In this document: in pieces, positions 51,840-63,727 of the stretch
Layout of the letters: the number at the start of each line of letters is the position of its first letter
Position numbering within the stretch: the stretch's first letter is position 1
Translations under genes and position numbers: made by a program
Assembly: GCA_032433765.1 (NCBI GenBank)
Contig: JAVIAB010000159.1
Location: 744,001-808,000, forward strand
Length of the DNA: 64,000 nucleotides
Origin: Megaustenia siamemsis
Taxonomy: Eukaryota; Mollusca; Gastropoda; Stylommatophora; Ariophantidae
Direction of reading: 5' to 3'
The notes under the pieces: model-generated
Database searches by the model: none
What the model was told of the DNA's origin: nothing
Seen by the model: the letters and a program-made list of their open reading frames with translations, nothing else

Positions 51840-54103
51840 GTTCTAATTAGTGTTTCTATATGTCACATGGTCTAATTAGTGTTTCTATATGTCACATGGT
51901 CTAATTAGTGTTTCTATATGTCACATGGTCTACTTAGTGTTTCTATATGTCACATGGTCTAATTAGTGTTTCTCTGTCACATGGTCTACTTAGTGTTTCT
52001 ATATGTCACATGGTCTACTTAGTGTTTCTCTGTCACATGGTCTACTTAGTGTTTCTCTGTCACATGGTCTACTTAGTGTTTCTCTGTCACATGGTCTACT
52101 TAGTGTTTCTATATGTCACATGGTCTACTTAGTGTTTCTCTGTCACATGGTCTACTTAGTGTTTCTATATGTCACATGGTCTACTTAGTGTTTCTATATG
52201 TCACATGGTCTACTTAGTGTTTCTCTGTCACATGGTCTACTTAGTGTTTCTATATGTCACATGTCTACTTAGTGTTTCTATATGTCACATGTCCTACTTA
52301 GTGTTTCTATATGTCACATGGTCTACTTAGTGTTTCTATATGTCACATGGTCTACTTAGTGTTTCTCTGTCACATGGTCTACTTAGTGTTTCTATATGTC
52401 ACATGTCCTACTTAGTGTTTCTATATGTCACATGGTCTACTTAGTGTTTCTATATGTCACATGGTCTACTTAGTGTTTCTATATGTCACATGGTCTACTT
52501 AGTGTTTCTATATGTCACATGGTCTGCTTAGTGTTTCTATATGTCACATGGTCTACTTAGTGTTTCTATATGTCACATGGTCTACTTAGTGTTTCTATAT
52601 GTCACATGGTCTGCTTAGTGTTTCTATATGTCACATGGTCTACTTAGTGTTTCTCTGTCACATGGTCTACTTAGTGTTTCTATATGTCACATGGTCTACT
52701 TAGTGTTTCTATATGTCACATGTCCTACTTAGTGTTTCTATATGTCACATGGTCTACTTAGTGTTTCTCTGTCACATGGTCTACTTAGTGTTTCTATATG
52801 TCACATGTTCTACTTAGTGTTTCTCTGTCACATGGTCTACTTAGTGTTTCTATATGTCACATGGTCTACTTAGTGTTTCTCTGTCACATGGTCTACTTAG
52901 TGTTTCTATATGTCACATGTTCTACTTAGTGTTTCTATATGTCACATGTTCTACTTAGTGTTTCTATATGTCACATGGTCTGCTTAGTGTTTCTCTGTCA
53001 CATGGTCTACTTAGTGTTTCTCTGTCACATGGTCTACTTAGTGTTTCTCTGTCACATGGTCTACTTAGTGTTTCTATATGTCACATGTCCTACTTAGTGT
53101 TTCTATATGTCACATGGTCTACTTAGTGTTTCTCTGTCACATGGTCTACTTAGTGTTTCTATATGTCACATGTTCTACTTAGTGTTTCTCTGTCACATGG
53201 TCTACTTAGTGTTTCTATATGTCACATGGTCTACTTAGTGTTTCTCTGTCACATGGTCTACTTAGTGTTTCTATATGTCACATGTTCTACTTAGTGTTTC
53301 TATATGTCACATGTTCTACTTAGTGTTTCTATATGTCACATGGTCTGCTTAGTGTTTCTCTGTCACATGGTCTACTTAGTGTTTCTCTGTCACATGGTCT
53401 ACTTAGTGTTTCTCTGTCACATGGTCTACTTAGTGTTTCTATATGTCACATGTTCTACTTAGTGTTTCTATATGTCACATGGTCTACTTAGTGTTTCTCT
53501 GTCACATGGTCTACTTAGTGTTTCTATATGTCACATGGTCTACTTAGTGTTTCTCTGTCACATGGTCTACTTAGTGTTTCTCTGTCACATGGTCTACTTA
53601 GTGTTTCTATATGTCACATGGTCTACTTAGTGTTTCTATATGTCACATGGTCTACTTAGTGTTTCTATATGTCACATGGTCTACTTAGTGTTTCTATATG
53701 TCACATGTCCTACTTAGTGTTTCTATATGTCACATGGTCTACTTAGTGTTTCTCTGTCACATGGTCTACTTAGTGTTTCTATATGTCACATGGTCTACTT
53801 AGTGTTTCTATATGTCACATGTTCTACTTAGTGTTTCTATATGTCACATGGTCTACTTAGTGTTTCTCTGTCACATGGTCTACTTAGTGTTTCTATATGT
53901 CACATGGTCTACTTAGTGTTTCTATATGTCACATGGTCTACTTAGTGTTTCTATATGTCACATGGTCTACTTAGTGTTTCTATATGTCACATGGTCTACT
54001 TAGTGTTTCTATATGTCACATGGTCTACTTAGTGTTTCTCTGTCACATGGTCTACTTAGTGTTTCTATATGTCACATGGTCTACTTAGTGTTTCTCTGTC
54101 ACA
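51840..54103. repeat. 29/25-bp minisatellite with higher-order period of about 365 bp
   Basis: About 83 units TAGTGTTTCTATATGTCACA plus TGGTCTACT (29 bp) mixed with 25-bp TTTCTCTGTCAC units and CATGTTC or CATGTCC variants. The order of variants at 52,760-53,060 recurs at about 53,125-53,425. Lies in the ZF2 intron. Confidence 0.95.
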
Positions 54104-54682
54104 TTTTTTGTTTCTTTTGCCCACTTTTCCCCTTGTTTTATACTACTTTTGTAATATCTTCTCATCTCATAGCTGATATATGCCCAGCTTCTATACCAGA
54201 TTATAGTTATTATTAAATACCTTTTGTCTGCACTAGTCTTTCATTTATTCCATGCTATATTTCCCTGAGACAGTGATTTAAATAGTTAATTTTTTGGTTC
54301 ACATTTTGTGTCTTCAGAGACTGTTGGAGTCAGGCAGATGTTGATCTTTTAAAAGTAACTTTGTGGCTCTATTTTGTTGATCATCTCAGAATTTCCTCTC
54401 AATCTCATGACTCTGATCTTGCCAATACTTGAATGGCAGGTCAGTCTGCAGAATGAACAAATCAGTTTTATCATGTCACTGTGTCTGGCCTTCTTTCACT
54501 GGAATTCTTTCATTTTGCTTCCTTATCTGAAAGAAGGTCATTGACTACAATAATATAAACAATAGTCTTACTACATATTGAGTGAGATCTAGCAGAACCT
54601 GTTTTTGTTAGTAACATATCAGTAATTATTGTCACTCATCCACCTGGAGCAGGTCACTAGAGATCATTGGGACTAGAACATT
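54104..54682 (+). other. ZF2 intron, single-copy stretch
   Basis: No open frame, repeat or known motif recognised. Confidence 0.4.
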
Positions 54683-54950
54683 CATCATCATGTGCCATAC
54701 CGGTTGGCGTAGACGATGTGACTTTTTACAATCTTCTATCTACCGTATATCTTATGAGTTCTGTTGTTGACTGTTTTCCATGCCATGACACCAAGCTATC
54801 CAGTATTTTCTCTCTTTGTCATCCATGATCTCTTTTTTTCTTTCCCTGTATTTTGCCAGTTGTAACCAAGTAATCCAACTTTCCTCTTCTCATGATGTGC
54901 TTACAAAATGCTGATTGTTTCTTTCTGATGTTTCTTATAAGTTCCCTTTT
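54683..54950 (-). mobile_element. LINE-C 3' end
   Basis: Minus strand: 3' tail at 54,683 (CATCATCATGTGCCATACCG), then remnants of ...TTGKI-QGKK and LISNIRKKQSAFC. Ends abruptly at the LINE-D junction at 54,951. Confidence 0.7.
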
Positions 54951-55445
54951 TGGAGAGAAGGTTATATGATCAAACTACCAAAGAAAGGAAGTTTACAGGA
55001 GTGCACAAATTATAGGGGAATTATGCTACTATCAGTGCCAGGAAAAATATTAAGCAGAATCATTCTGGAGAGACTAAAGGAGGCCATAGAGAAAGATTTG
55101 AAAGACGAACAAGCAGGTTTTAGGAAGAACAGATCATGTGCTGATCAAATAACTACTCTACATATAATAGTTGAACAAAGTTTAGAACTAAAATCCTCAC
55201 TTTATATTGGATTCATAGATTACGAAAAAAGCATTTGATAGTTTAGACAGAAGAATGCTTTGGAAGTTGCTGAGTCATTATGGAATCCCCATAAAGTTTA
55301 TTAACCTGATAAAAACAATGTATGAAGGAACGAAATGTAGTGTGGTGCATGAAGGGCAGCTTACAGAAGCATTTGAAATAAGAACAGGAGTAAGGTAAGG
55401 ATGCCTTCTGTCTCCATTTCTCTTTCTACTGGCCATAGATTGGAT
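54951..55445 (+). mobile_element. LINE-D RT fragment, copy 4
   Basis: WREGYMIKLPKKGSLQECTN (here with the intact Cys codon TGC), EQAGFRKNRSCADQITTLHI and GFIDYEKSI, where an extra A shifts the frame inside motif A; then LLSPFLFLLAIDWM with an in-frame TAA in place of CAA at the QGC motif. Cut at 55,445. Confidence 0.8.
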
Positions 55446-55509
55446 GCTTCAGCTGCAATTCCAAGTTCTTAAATCATTTCATTAGACACTCCAGGACATT
55501 CATGTCATC

Positions 55510-55945
55510 TGGTTAGAGTCACACTACTACACCCATGCCTCTATACTGAATGATTCGATGAGCATGATAAGAAAAGTTGAGGCGGGCTCTATATGCAGGC
55601 AATGGGTAGAGTCATTGCAGAAGTCAAAATTACATAGTCACCTTGGTCTATGGCGAAATGAAAGAGCAGACAGGCTGGCCAGCTGCACTATCATTGAGGA
55701 TGGTCAACCAATGGATCGGGTGGACATCATCAATGCCCTCCGAGATGTTCGAAGAACTCCAAGAGTTAAGATGGGCACGGCCAGAAACGAGAAACTTAGT
55801 GGGCATATAAGAGAACTAATCAACCAACACAGAACTGGAGTCATCAGTTACTGGATGCTGTGGGACTTGCTGAGCAGGGGATCTGAGCACCTATGGACAT
55901 GGTTGGAACACAATAATGATGACCCACAGATAACTCAGTAACAAA
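55510..55945 (+). mobile_element. LINE-E RNase H tail, copy 2
   Basis: A frame at 55,558-55,941 carries a shortened RNase H end (RNERADRLASCTIIEDGQPM; the GHAGVQG part is deleted) and the tail KLSGHIRELINQHRTGVISY, WLEHNNDDPQITQ. Ends at TAACTCAGTAA. Confidence 0.8.
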
Positions 55946-56043
55946 TGTGATATGATTCCCTTAATAATGGATTGTAACATCTCAAAAAAACATCATATTT
56001 CAACACTATAATCACATATATCTGGCGAGGAAGTGATGGCAAT
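55946..56043. other. Short spacer
   Basis: About 100 bp, no feature recognised. Confidence 0.3.
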
Positions 56044-56473
56044 AGAAACAATAAAAAGAGTTCTTAAATGTTATATATTAAATGTTACATCTTAACATAT
56101 GGATGTGAATCATGGACAATAGGAAATGTGGTTTTACAGAAGAATGTTGAGAATACCATGGGCAGCTAAGAAGAGTAATGAAAATGTTCTGGAAGAGGCC
56201 AAAGCAAAAAGAGAGCTAATTTCCAATATTAAGAAGAAACAGTCATCATTTTTTGGCTCATGTAATGAGAAGGGAACAACTGGAATATATTGTAGCAACT
56301 GGAAAAATTGAGGGACGAGGAAATAGAGGGAAGCAAAGAGAAAAGATACCAGACAGCTTAAGAGAATGGCTTGAAAGAAGGTCAACAACAGAAATGATAA
56401 ATAGCTGTCGAGATTTAAAGTTGTACAGAGACATGATCACCTACGCCAGCAGACATGATACTTGATGATGATT
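56044..56473 (+). mobile_element. LINE-B 3' end, plus strand
   Basis: MWFYRRMLRIPWAAKKSNEN and KAKRELISNIKKKQSSFF, shift near 56,255, then MRREQLEYIVATGKIEGRGN and INSCRDLKLYRDMITYASRH. Ends CTTGATGATGATTAG. A deletion removes the IGQQT segment. Confidence 0.8.
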
Positions 56474-56495
56474 AGTGTAACTTATCATGCCTGGT

Positions 56496-57382
56496 AATTC
56501 TGTCACCGGACTTGTTTTCACTTTACAGTGAACATGTTATGAGATGAATAGTAGATGTAAAATGAATTAAAGTCAACGGTCACAACATAAATAATTTGCG
56601 ATATGCGGATGACACAGTCTTAATAGCAGAGAAAGAGAATGAACTACAAAAAACGATAGACATAATAGTAAAAGAAAGCAACAAGAAAGGTCTCAGTCTG
56701 AATAGCAAGAAAACAGAAGTAATGGTCATATCAAAGAAACAATCATCACCATCATGCAGCATAAAAATAAACAAGACAAATCTGAAACAAGTGCAATGCG
56801 TCAAATACTTGGGCACAATAATAACATCAGATGGGAGATGTACCACAGAAATAAAAAGCAGAATAGCTGAGGCCAAAATAGCATTTCAGAAAATGAAAAA
56901 TATCTTATGCAACAAATCTGTGTCAGAAGAAGTGGGAAAAAGAGTTCATCGGTGCTATATAGAACCAATTCTGATCTATGGAAGTGAATCATGGACAGTA
57001 GACAAACAAATCAAAAGATGATTAAAGGCCAAAGAGATGGGATTTCTCAGAAGAATGTTGAAAGTTCCCTGGACATTGGTTAAAAAGACCAATGAGGAAA
57101 TTCTCAAAGAGGCCAACACAAAAAAGGTACTAAAAAAACATCAGAAAGAAACAATCAACATTTTTCGTACGCATCATGAGAAGAGGAAAGTTGGAATATT
57201 TGATTACAATTGGCAAAATAAAAGGAAAGAGATATCACGGATGACAATGAGAGAAAATACTGGATAGCTTGGTGTCACTGCTTGGAAAATAGAAAACAAC
57301 AGAATTGATAAGATGCACTGTTGTTAGAATATTGTGGAAAGACATGATCGCCTACGCCACCCAGTATGGCACATGATGATGA
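56496..57382 (+). mobile_element. LINE-C, 3' third
   Basis: Frame 56,596-57,021 opens at RYADDTVLIAEKENELQKTI and continues with NKKGLSLNSKKTEVMVISKK and YLGTIITSDGRCTTEIKSRI to a TGA replacing an Arg codon (IKR then TGA). MGFLRRMLKVPWTLVKKTNE follows in a second frame. Ends GCACATGATGATGA. Confidence 0.85.
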
Positions 57383-58108
57383 CAAACAATTTCTTTGAAC
57401 TTATTGACATCTAGAGAAGTACACAGAAGAAGAAGGATTTGTTCAGGAATAGTTTCCATTGGTTGTTGCTACTTCCAATTCTTGCTGTCATTGTTTAACA
57501 GTTTATAGCCTGTATCAGCACTTATGTTTAGTACAGCTCATGGCTGTTCTCTTGTCTTTTCATTTTGTAAGTATGAAGTCAATCTGGCTTCTACACTCTA
57601 GGTTGTTCCGCTTGTGATTTCCTGTGTTTAAATTAAAAAAAACATGTTTACATGTAGTGTACAAATCATATTGGTTGTACAGTTCTAACAGTTTCCTGCC
57701 ATTTCTATTTATTTTGCTACAGGGATCTCCAAAAGCCCTTAGTTATTCTTCAAGCTCTGGTCTATTGCTTCCAGGTCTTTTATTGAAGTTCACCTTGACA
57801 ATTAAATTATCTTGATTGTTCACTTCTTTTGTTGGTGTCACTGAGATCACTGTCAATTCTTTATATTCTTCTTTATTATCTGTTGCATTGTAAGGGGGAT
57901 ATATTTAAATGTATGTTCAATATCCCTTTTTCTCTTTAATGTGTACTGTCATTATTCTTTCTGATTTGCTAGGCTGCTTCTACTATTTAACTTGCCATGT
58001 CAGGATGTATAATGAACTCTACTAATCTTTCTATCTAGTTAACTCCTTAATGTATAAAGGTTAATTTTTACTGTGCTTTTTGCACTTTTCACTCATTAGT
58101 CTCTTTTC
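57383..58108 (+). other. ZF2 intron, single-copy stretch
   Basis: No exon or repeat recognised until the first units of the 41-bp minisatellite near 58,070. Confidence 0.4.
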
Positions 58109-58322
58109 ACATCATGAGAAGAGGAAAGTTGGAATACTTGGTTACAACTGGCAAAATAAAAGGAAAGAGAGATCGCGGGCGACAAAGAGAGAAAATACTG
58201 GATAGCTTGGTGTCATGGCATGGAAAACAGTCAACAACAGAACTGATACGATACACTGTAAATAGAAGATTGTGGATGGACATGATCACCTACGCCAACC
58301 GGTATGGCACATGATGATGATG
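58109..58322 (+). mobile_element. LINE-C 3' end with 11-bp target-site duplication
   Basis: AGTCTCTTTTC at 58098-58108 and 58323-58333. Open frame MRRGKLEYLVTTGKIKGKRD, DSLVSWHGKQSTTELIRYTV, RLWMDMITYANRYGT, the undamaged carboxy tail of LINE-C. 214 bp long, inserted in the 41-bp minisatellite. Confidence 0.9.
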
Positions 58323-58333
58323 AGTCTCTTTTC

Positions 58334-59030
58334 TGATACTACTGTTTGCACTTTTCACTCATTAGTCTTATATCTGATACTACTGTTTGCACTTTTCACT
58401 CATTAGTCTGATATCTGATACTACTATTTGCACTTTTCACCCATTAGTCTGATATCTGATACTACTGTTTGCACTTTTCACCCATTAGTCTGATATCTGA
58501 TACTACTGTTTGCACTTTTCACCCATTAGTCTGATATCTGATACTACTGTTTGCACTTTTCACCCATTAGTCTCTTTTCTGATACTACTATTTGCACTTT
58601 TCACCCATTAGTCTGATATCTGATACTATTTGCACTTTTCACCCATTAGTCTGATATCTGATACTATTTGCACTTTTCACCCATTAGTCTGATATCTGAT
58701 ACTATTTGCACTTTTCACTCATTAGTCTTATATCTGATACTACTATTTGCACTTTTCACCCATTAGTCTGATATCTGATACTATTTGCACTTTTCACTCA
58801 TTAGTCTCTTTTCTGATGCTACTATTTGCACTTTTCACCCATTAGTCTGATATCTGATACTACTATTTGCACTTTTCACCCATTAGTCTTATATCTGATA
58901 CTACTATTTGCACTTTTCACTCATTAGTCTGATTTCTGATGCTACTATTTGCACTTTTCACCCATTATTCTGATATCTGATAGTTACTGTTTGCACTTAG
59001 CAATCATTAGTCTGATATCTGCTATTTCTA
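58334..59030. repeat. 41-bp minisatellite in the ZF2 intron
   Basis: About 17 units of CTGATATCTGATACTACTGT plus TTGCACTTTTCACCCATTAGT, with 38-bp units lacking ACT. The ZF1 intron has only one diverged unit at about 21,460-21,510, so the array expanded in this copy. Confidence 0.9.
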
Positions 59031-59253
59031 CTTTTTTTTACTCTATTTTTTTCAACAATCTATACTCCTCTCCTATGATATCACATGTTAATTGTCATCA
59101 TTTTAATTGCAGTTCTGCCCTTTAATCCATTAACATTGCTTGGTCCTTTACCATTGATGTCTGATTTACCCAGCTGTATATGCTTATGTGCTCCCATAAT
59201 TCTATTTTATTTTACTTGTGATGTGTTCTAAATGTACAAAATAATATTTCCAG

Positions 59254-59371
59254 GGTCAGACAGTAAAGATGGAAGCAAACAGAGAGGAAGAAAGTGATGT
59301 GTCCACTGTTATTAAGATGGAACAGACTAATTCTCCATCTCTTTCTTGTCCTGACAATGACAGTTTTCTAT
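59254..59371 (+). CDS. ZF2 gene, acidic exon with IKME motif
   Basis: 118-bp exon, acceptor ATTTCCAG, donor GTAAGT. In phase with the exon at 51,636: GQTVKMEANREEESDVSTVI then KMEQTNSPSLSCPDNDSFL. By eye identical to 21,735-21,852. Acidic, with a psi-K-x-E motif (IKME). Confidence 0.8.
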
Positions 59372-59523
59372 GTAAGTTTTATCTGACAACTTGAGTTATG
59401 TCTGTTTTTACTTGGCTAGTTCATGTTGACAATTATTTCACACTTTGTATCTCATTTCACACTGCCATCTTTGTCAGTCTGTATGTTAAAACCACTACAT
59501 TGATAATCCATTTCTTTGTTCAG

Positions 59524-59600
59524 ATTGTGAGAAATGTCAGCAGAAATTTGAAGGAAGTTGCCCTGAACATGGACCTTTTGTCTATATTGATAATGCTGAG
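59524..59600 (+). CDS. ZF2 gene, PRDM-type zinc-knuckle exon
   Basis: 77-bp exon, acceptor TTTGTTCAG, donor GTAAGG, phases 1 and 0. Encodes YCEKCQQKFEGSCPEHGPFV then YIDNAE: C-x2-C-x7-C-x2-H-G-P, the spacing of the knuckle that sits before the SET domain in PRDM9-type proteins. Only two silent or flanking differences from ZF1 (GAGCAT to GAACAT is silent). The next exon follows 251 bp later and starts the finger linker. No SET domain is encoded in the intron. Confidence 0.8.
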
Positions 59601-59851
59601 GTAAGGTACACAATTACAGCTAACAACACTTGAAGTCACCTATTGATATTAAGATATTGATGTTATTATTTGCACACACAACAGGGTTAGTCACTCATTT
59701 AGATTGTCACATACAAATGTTATAGTTTTATTCCCACAATTCAAAGCTTCCAAATAAACAAAGACAATATTTTAGACTATAAGAGTTACATCCCACTTCA
59801 ACATTTAAATTGATGATTTATTTTTATATTTTAATCTCTGCTTCTTCTCAG

Positions 59852-61049
<1,198 letters not shown>

Positions 61050-61539
61050 TGTGTGTAGTGTCAGTTTTGCTCTAAGTGGCAGTCTAAAAAAGCACAAGAG
61101 AAAACATACAGGAGAAGAAGTCTTACAAATGTGATGTGTGTTGTATCAGTTTTACTAACAAAGGATATAAAATAATACAGAAGAAAACACATGCGGAGAG
61201 AAGTCTTACAAATGTGATGTGTGAAGTGCAGATTTAAGTCAACATAACAATCTCATACAACACAAATGAAAATACAAGAAGAAAAGCCTCATAAACATAA
61301 CTTACGTGTTGCTGCCAGTAACATTCTAACAAAACACAAGAGAACACATGTGAGATTAAACTTTCAAATGTCATCTGTGGTGTCAGTTTTTAGTGATGAT
61401 ATTGAAAAACACACCAGAGAAAACACTTAGATGAGAAGTCCAATAAATGTGATGTGGTGAGACATGTTTTACCCGTATTGAATCTAAATGTATACTAGAG
61501 AATCCATGCAAGAGTAGACCTACATATCCACAAAGTAAA
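61050..61539 (+). pseudogene. Decayed finger units downstream of ZF2
   Basis: 61,031-61,130 duplicates the last finger together with its extra-base linker (GGAGAAGAAGTC). Then come degenerate fingers (DVCCISFTNKGYKIIQKKTH), a C-poor stretch and a final VDLHIHK-like end near 61,520. Not in frame with the array. Matches the ZF3 tail at 39,440-39,600. Confidence 0.65.
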
Positions 61540-61617
61540 AAGCACTCCCCTGCTGGAACTACAAGAGAACCGAGTCGGGAAAAGTTTGCCATGTTGACAC
61601 CTACACTGCACCCATTA
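61540..61617 (+). mobile_element. LINE-K fragment left of the Tc1/mariner-like element
   Basis: AGCACTCCCCTGCTGGAACT to CTACACTGCACCCAT, the same LINE-K segment as at 39,615-39,693 and joined to the finger tail at the same point. Interrupted by the transposon at TA (61616-61617). Confidence 0.7.
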
Positions 61618-63725
61618 TAGCTCGTTTCAAATCACGTGCCCATCTTCGAAACGCTATTACTCAGTAACCGTTTGTTAAAAACTGTTGAAATTTTCCAAAT
61701 GTTATTAGAATGCAAAAGACCCTTTAAATGTATATTTAACAAATATCTTGCAGCTGCAGTTTTCTTAAAGTGGCGAATTTCTTTGATGTTTGTCAAAATT
61801 GTAAATTGTGAACCCCTAAATAATAGAAATTACCGTAGTTGCTGGTCTATGATTAATTTTCACTAGGTAAAGGCGTGGCCGTAATGGGGAAATAACCTAA
61901 TAAGACAAAACACCAGGAGAATTATTGTCTTCTCAGTTCGAGGACGGACGATAATATCAAGGTATACCTGTATGTCCAATTTTCATAGTTGTGTGGTCCT
62001 GATAAGGACCGTTTGTTGAACTAATTTAAGGTAATATAGGGGCCAACATTGTGGGGGCTATATACTTTCATTCTGAATCAGACAAGTCTAAAAGATTAAC
62101 AACTGTTTGGGGTTGAACATTCCACAAACCATCATTTTTCCAATATTCCTCTTCCTGTTTTAAGACGTGGTCTTCACGTTTAGCCCAATAATCTTTGTCT
62201 ATATTTAATAAAGCGAGATTAGCAAGAGTCTTTACATCGCATATTTTGAATGTTGTATTTTCATCTGCCACTTGTCCTTTTAATTTTGCCCAGATTAGTT
62301 CTATTGGATTTAAATGAGAATGGTAAGGTGGCAGCCTCAAACTTATATGACCGTGCTCTTGGATAATCTTATCTATTTGAAAAATCTTTGTCCTTTGTTT
62401 TTGCTTTACTAGAGATAGTAATTCAGGTTTTAAGTACATGTTATTAAATTGTATGTGCTCCTTTGTGAGCCATATCTTAATAGCATCTTTTGTACTGGAT
62501 GACGTTGGGACTTTATCTTCAAGTGCAACAATGTTGTGGTACGCTGCATTGTCCCAGGCAATATGGTCGATCTAGTGATGGGAGAACAGAATTTTCAATC
62601 CAATGTCTAAATATGTGACCATTCATCTCAGAGTGATAATCCCGATTGTCTATGGATTTTGAAAGAAAAATGAGCTCTGCATTCTGTATTAGTCCATGTT
62701 GTCGACTACCTGCATGAGCAATTATCAAGCGCTGTCCTTTGCTGCTAGGTATTAATCTCTTAATCTTTCCATCTGATGACTGCCATTCCCTTGGTTAGTG
62801 TGGTGAGCATTGATCCATGTTTCATCCAAGTACACAATATCATAACCTTGCTTGCGCACCTCTTTTACTTCACGTAAGTACTTGCTTCTCATGACTACTA
62901 TATGTGGCTTCTCACAGATGATGTTTCGTCCATTGGAATACTTTCTGAATGTAAAGCCTGCAGCTCTCACATTCCTCCATAATGTAGACTTTGATATTTC
63001 AATACTGTTGTTCTTTTTCAGCGATACTTTTAATTTTCTTATTGTAACAGTTTCATTCATACCCAACATTTTGCGAATTTCACTTCTAATAAGTTCACTG
63101 TCAAAATTATCCAACATTTTTGCTCTTCCTTGTGATTTTGTATATTTGGAACATTGATGGTCACGTGCTTGAATCCAGCGATTAAATGACCGTTTAGATA
63201 AATCCAAAATGTGTCTTGTCCTATTCTCAGGGTTTTCTAAAAAAGAATGAAATAATCTTCCTCGTTTAGCCTCTTTGCAAAAATAGTCATACATTTTTAT
63301 TGCGATGTTTTGTAAACTGCACAATTTCATTTTAAGACTCATGATAAATGTTATCGTTCCACGTCTCCACCTATGAATGAACGGAAATGGAACACACAAT
63401 CTCTCGTGTTTTTTACAAGTGTCTAATTGTGTCAAAAAACCACGCTGAAAGCGTGCAAACACGTCAATTTTAGCGTGTATGGATTTTTACTCGCTATTTT
63501 TAACTTTAAATACTGTAAACATTAAGTTTTGACTACATCAATGGGTCGTTATAAATTTATATAAATCAAATAAGCAAAATAATAACCAAATGTTTTTTTT
63601 AATGAAATTAATTCCCTGTTGGGTTCTAATCATTATAACTTTACATGCAAATTTTGAACAACTTACAACAAGCAGTTAAAAAGCTATCAATTTTAAAAGT
63701 TGGGCACGAGTTATGAAACAAGCTA
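61618..63725 (-). mobile_element. IS630/Tc1/mariner transposon with wide D-E spacing (Sailor-like), TA duplication
   Basis: Ends TAGCTCGTTTCAAATCACGT GCCCA and, inverted at the right, TAGCTTGTTTCATAACTCGT GCCCA match at 21 of 25 positions; weaker similarity continues inward about 60 bp. TA lies outside each end (61616-61617 and 63726-63727). The element is 2,108 bp and contains one minus-strand transposase. The related site at 39,691-39,700 (CATCAATAGACAT) looks like the unoccupied target. About 450 bp of AT-rich sequence at the left and 260 bp at the right are non-coding. Confidence 0.85.
62068..63342 (-). pseudogene. Tc1/mariner-superfamily transposase, DD83E by count, two frameshifts
   Basis: Cut-and-paste DDE transposase. 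N-terminal helix-turn-helix: KMYDYFCKEAKRGRLFHSFL, then LDLSKRSFNRWIQ (63,340-63,150). An RKLKVSLKKN...SKSTLWRNVRAAG region precedes GYDIVYLDETWINAHHTNQG with the first Asp (about 62,850-62,800). A shift at about 62,790 leads to RLIIAHAGSRQHGLIQNAEL; a shift plus stop at about 62,567 leads to HIAWDNAAYHNIVALEDK with the second Asp. LRLPPYHSHLNPIELIWAKL holds the Glu. Between the second Asp and the Glu I count 83 residues, far from the 34-41 of ordinary Tc1/mariner but next to the 82 of the Sailor group. Start chosen at MSLKMKL (63,342); an upstream ATG at 63,462 would add 40 residues of doubtful origin. Inactive as sequenced. Confidence 0.8.
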
Positions 63726-63727
63726 TA

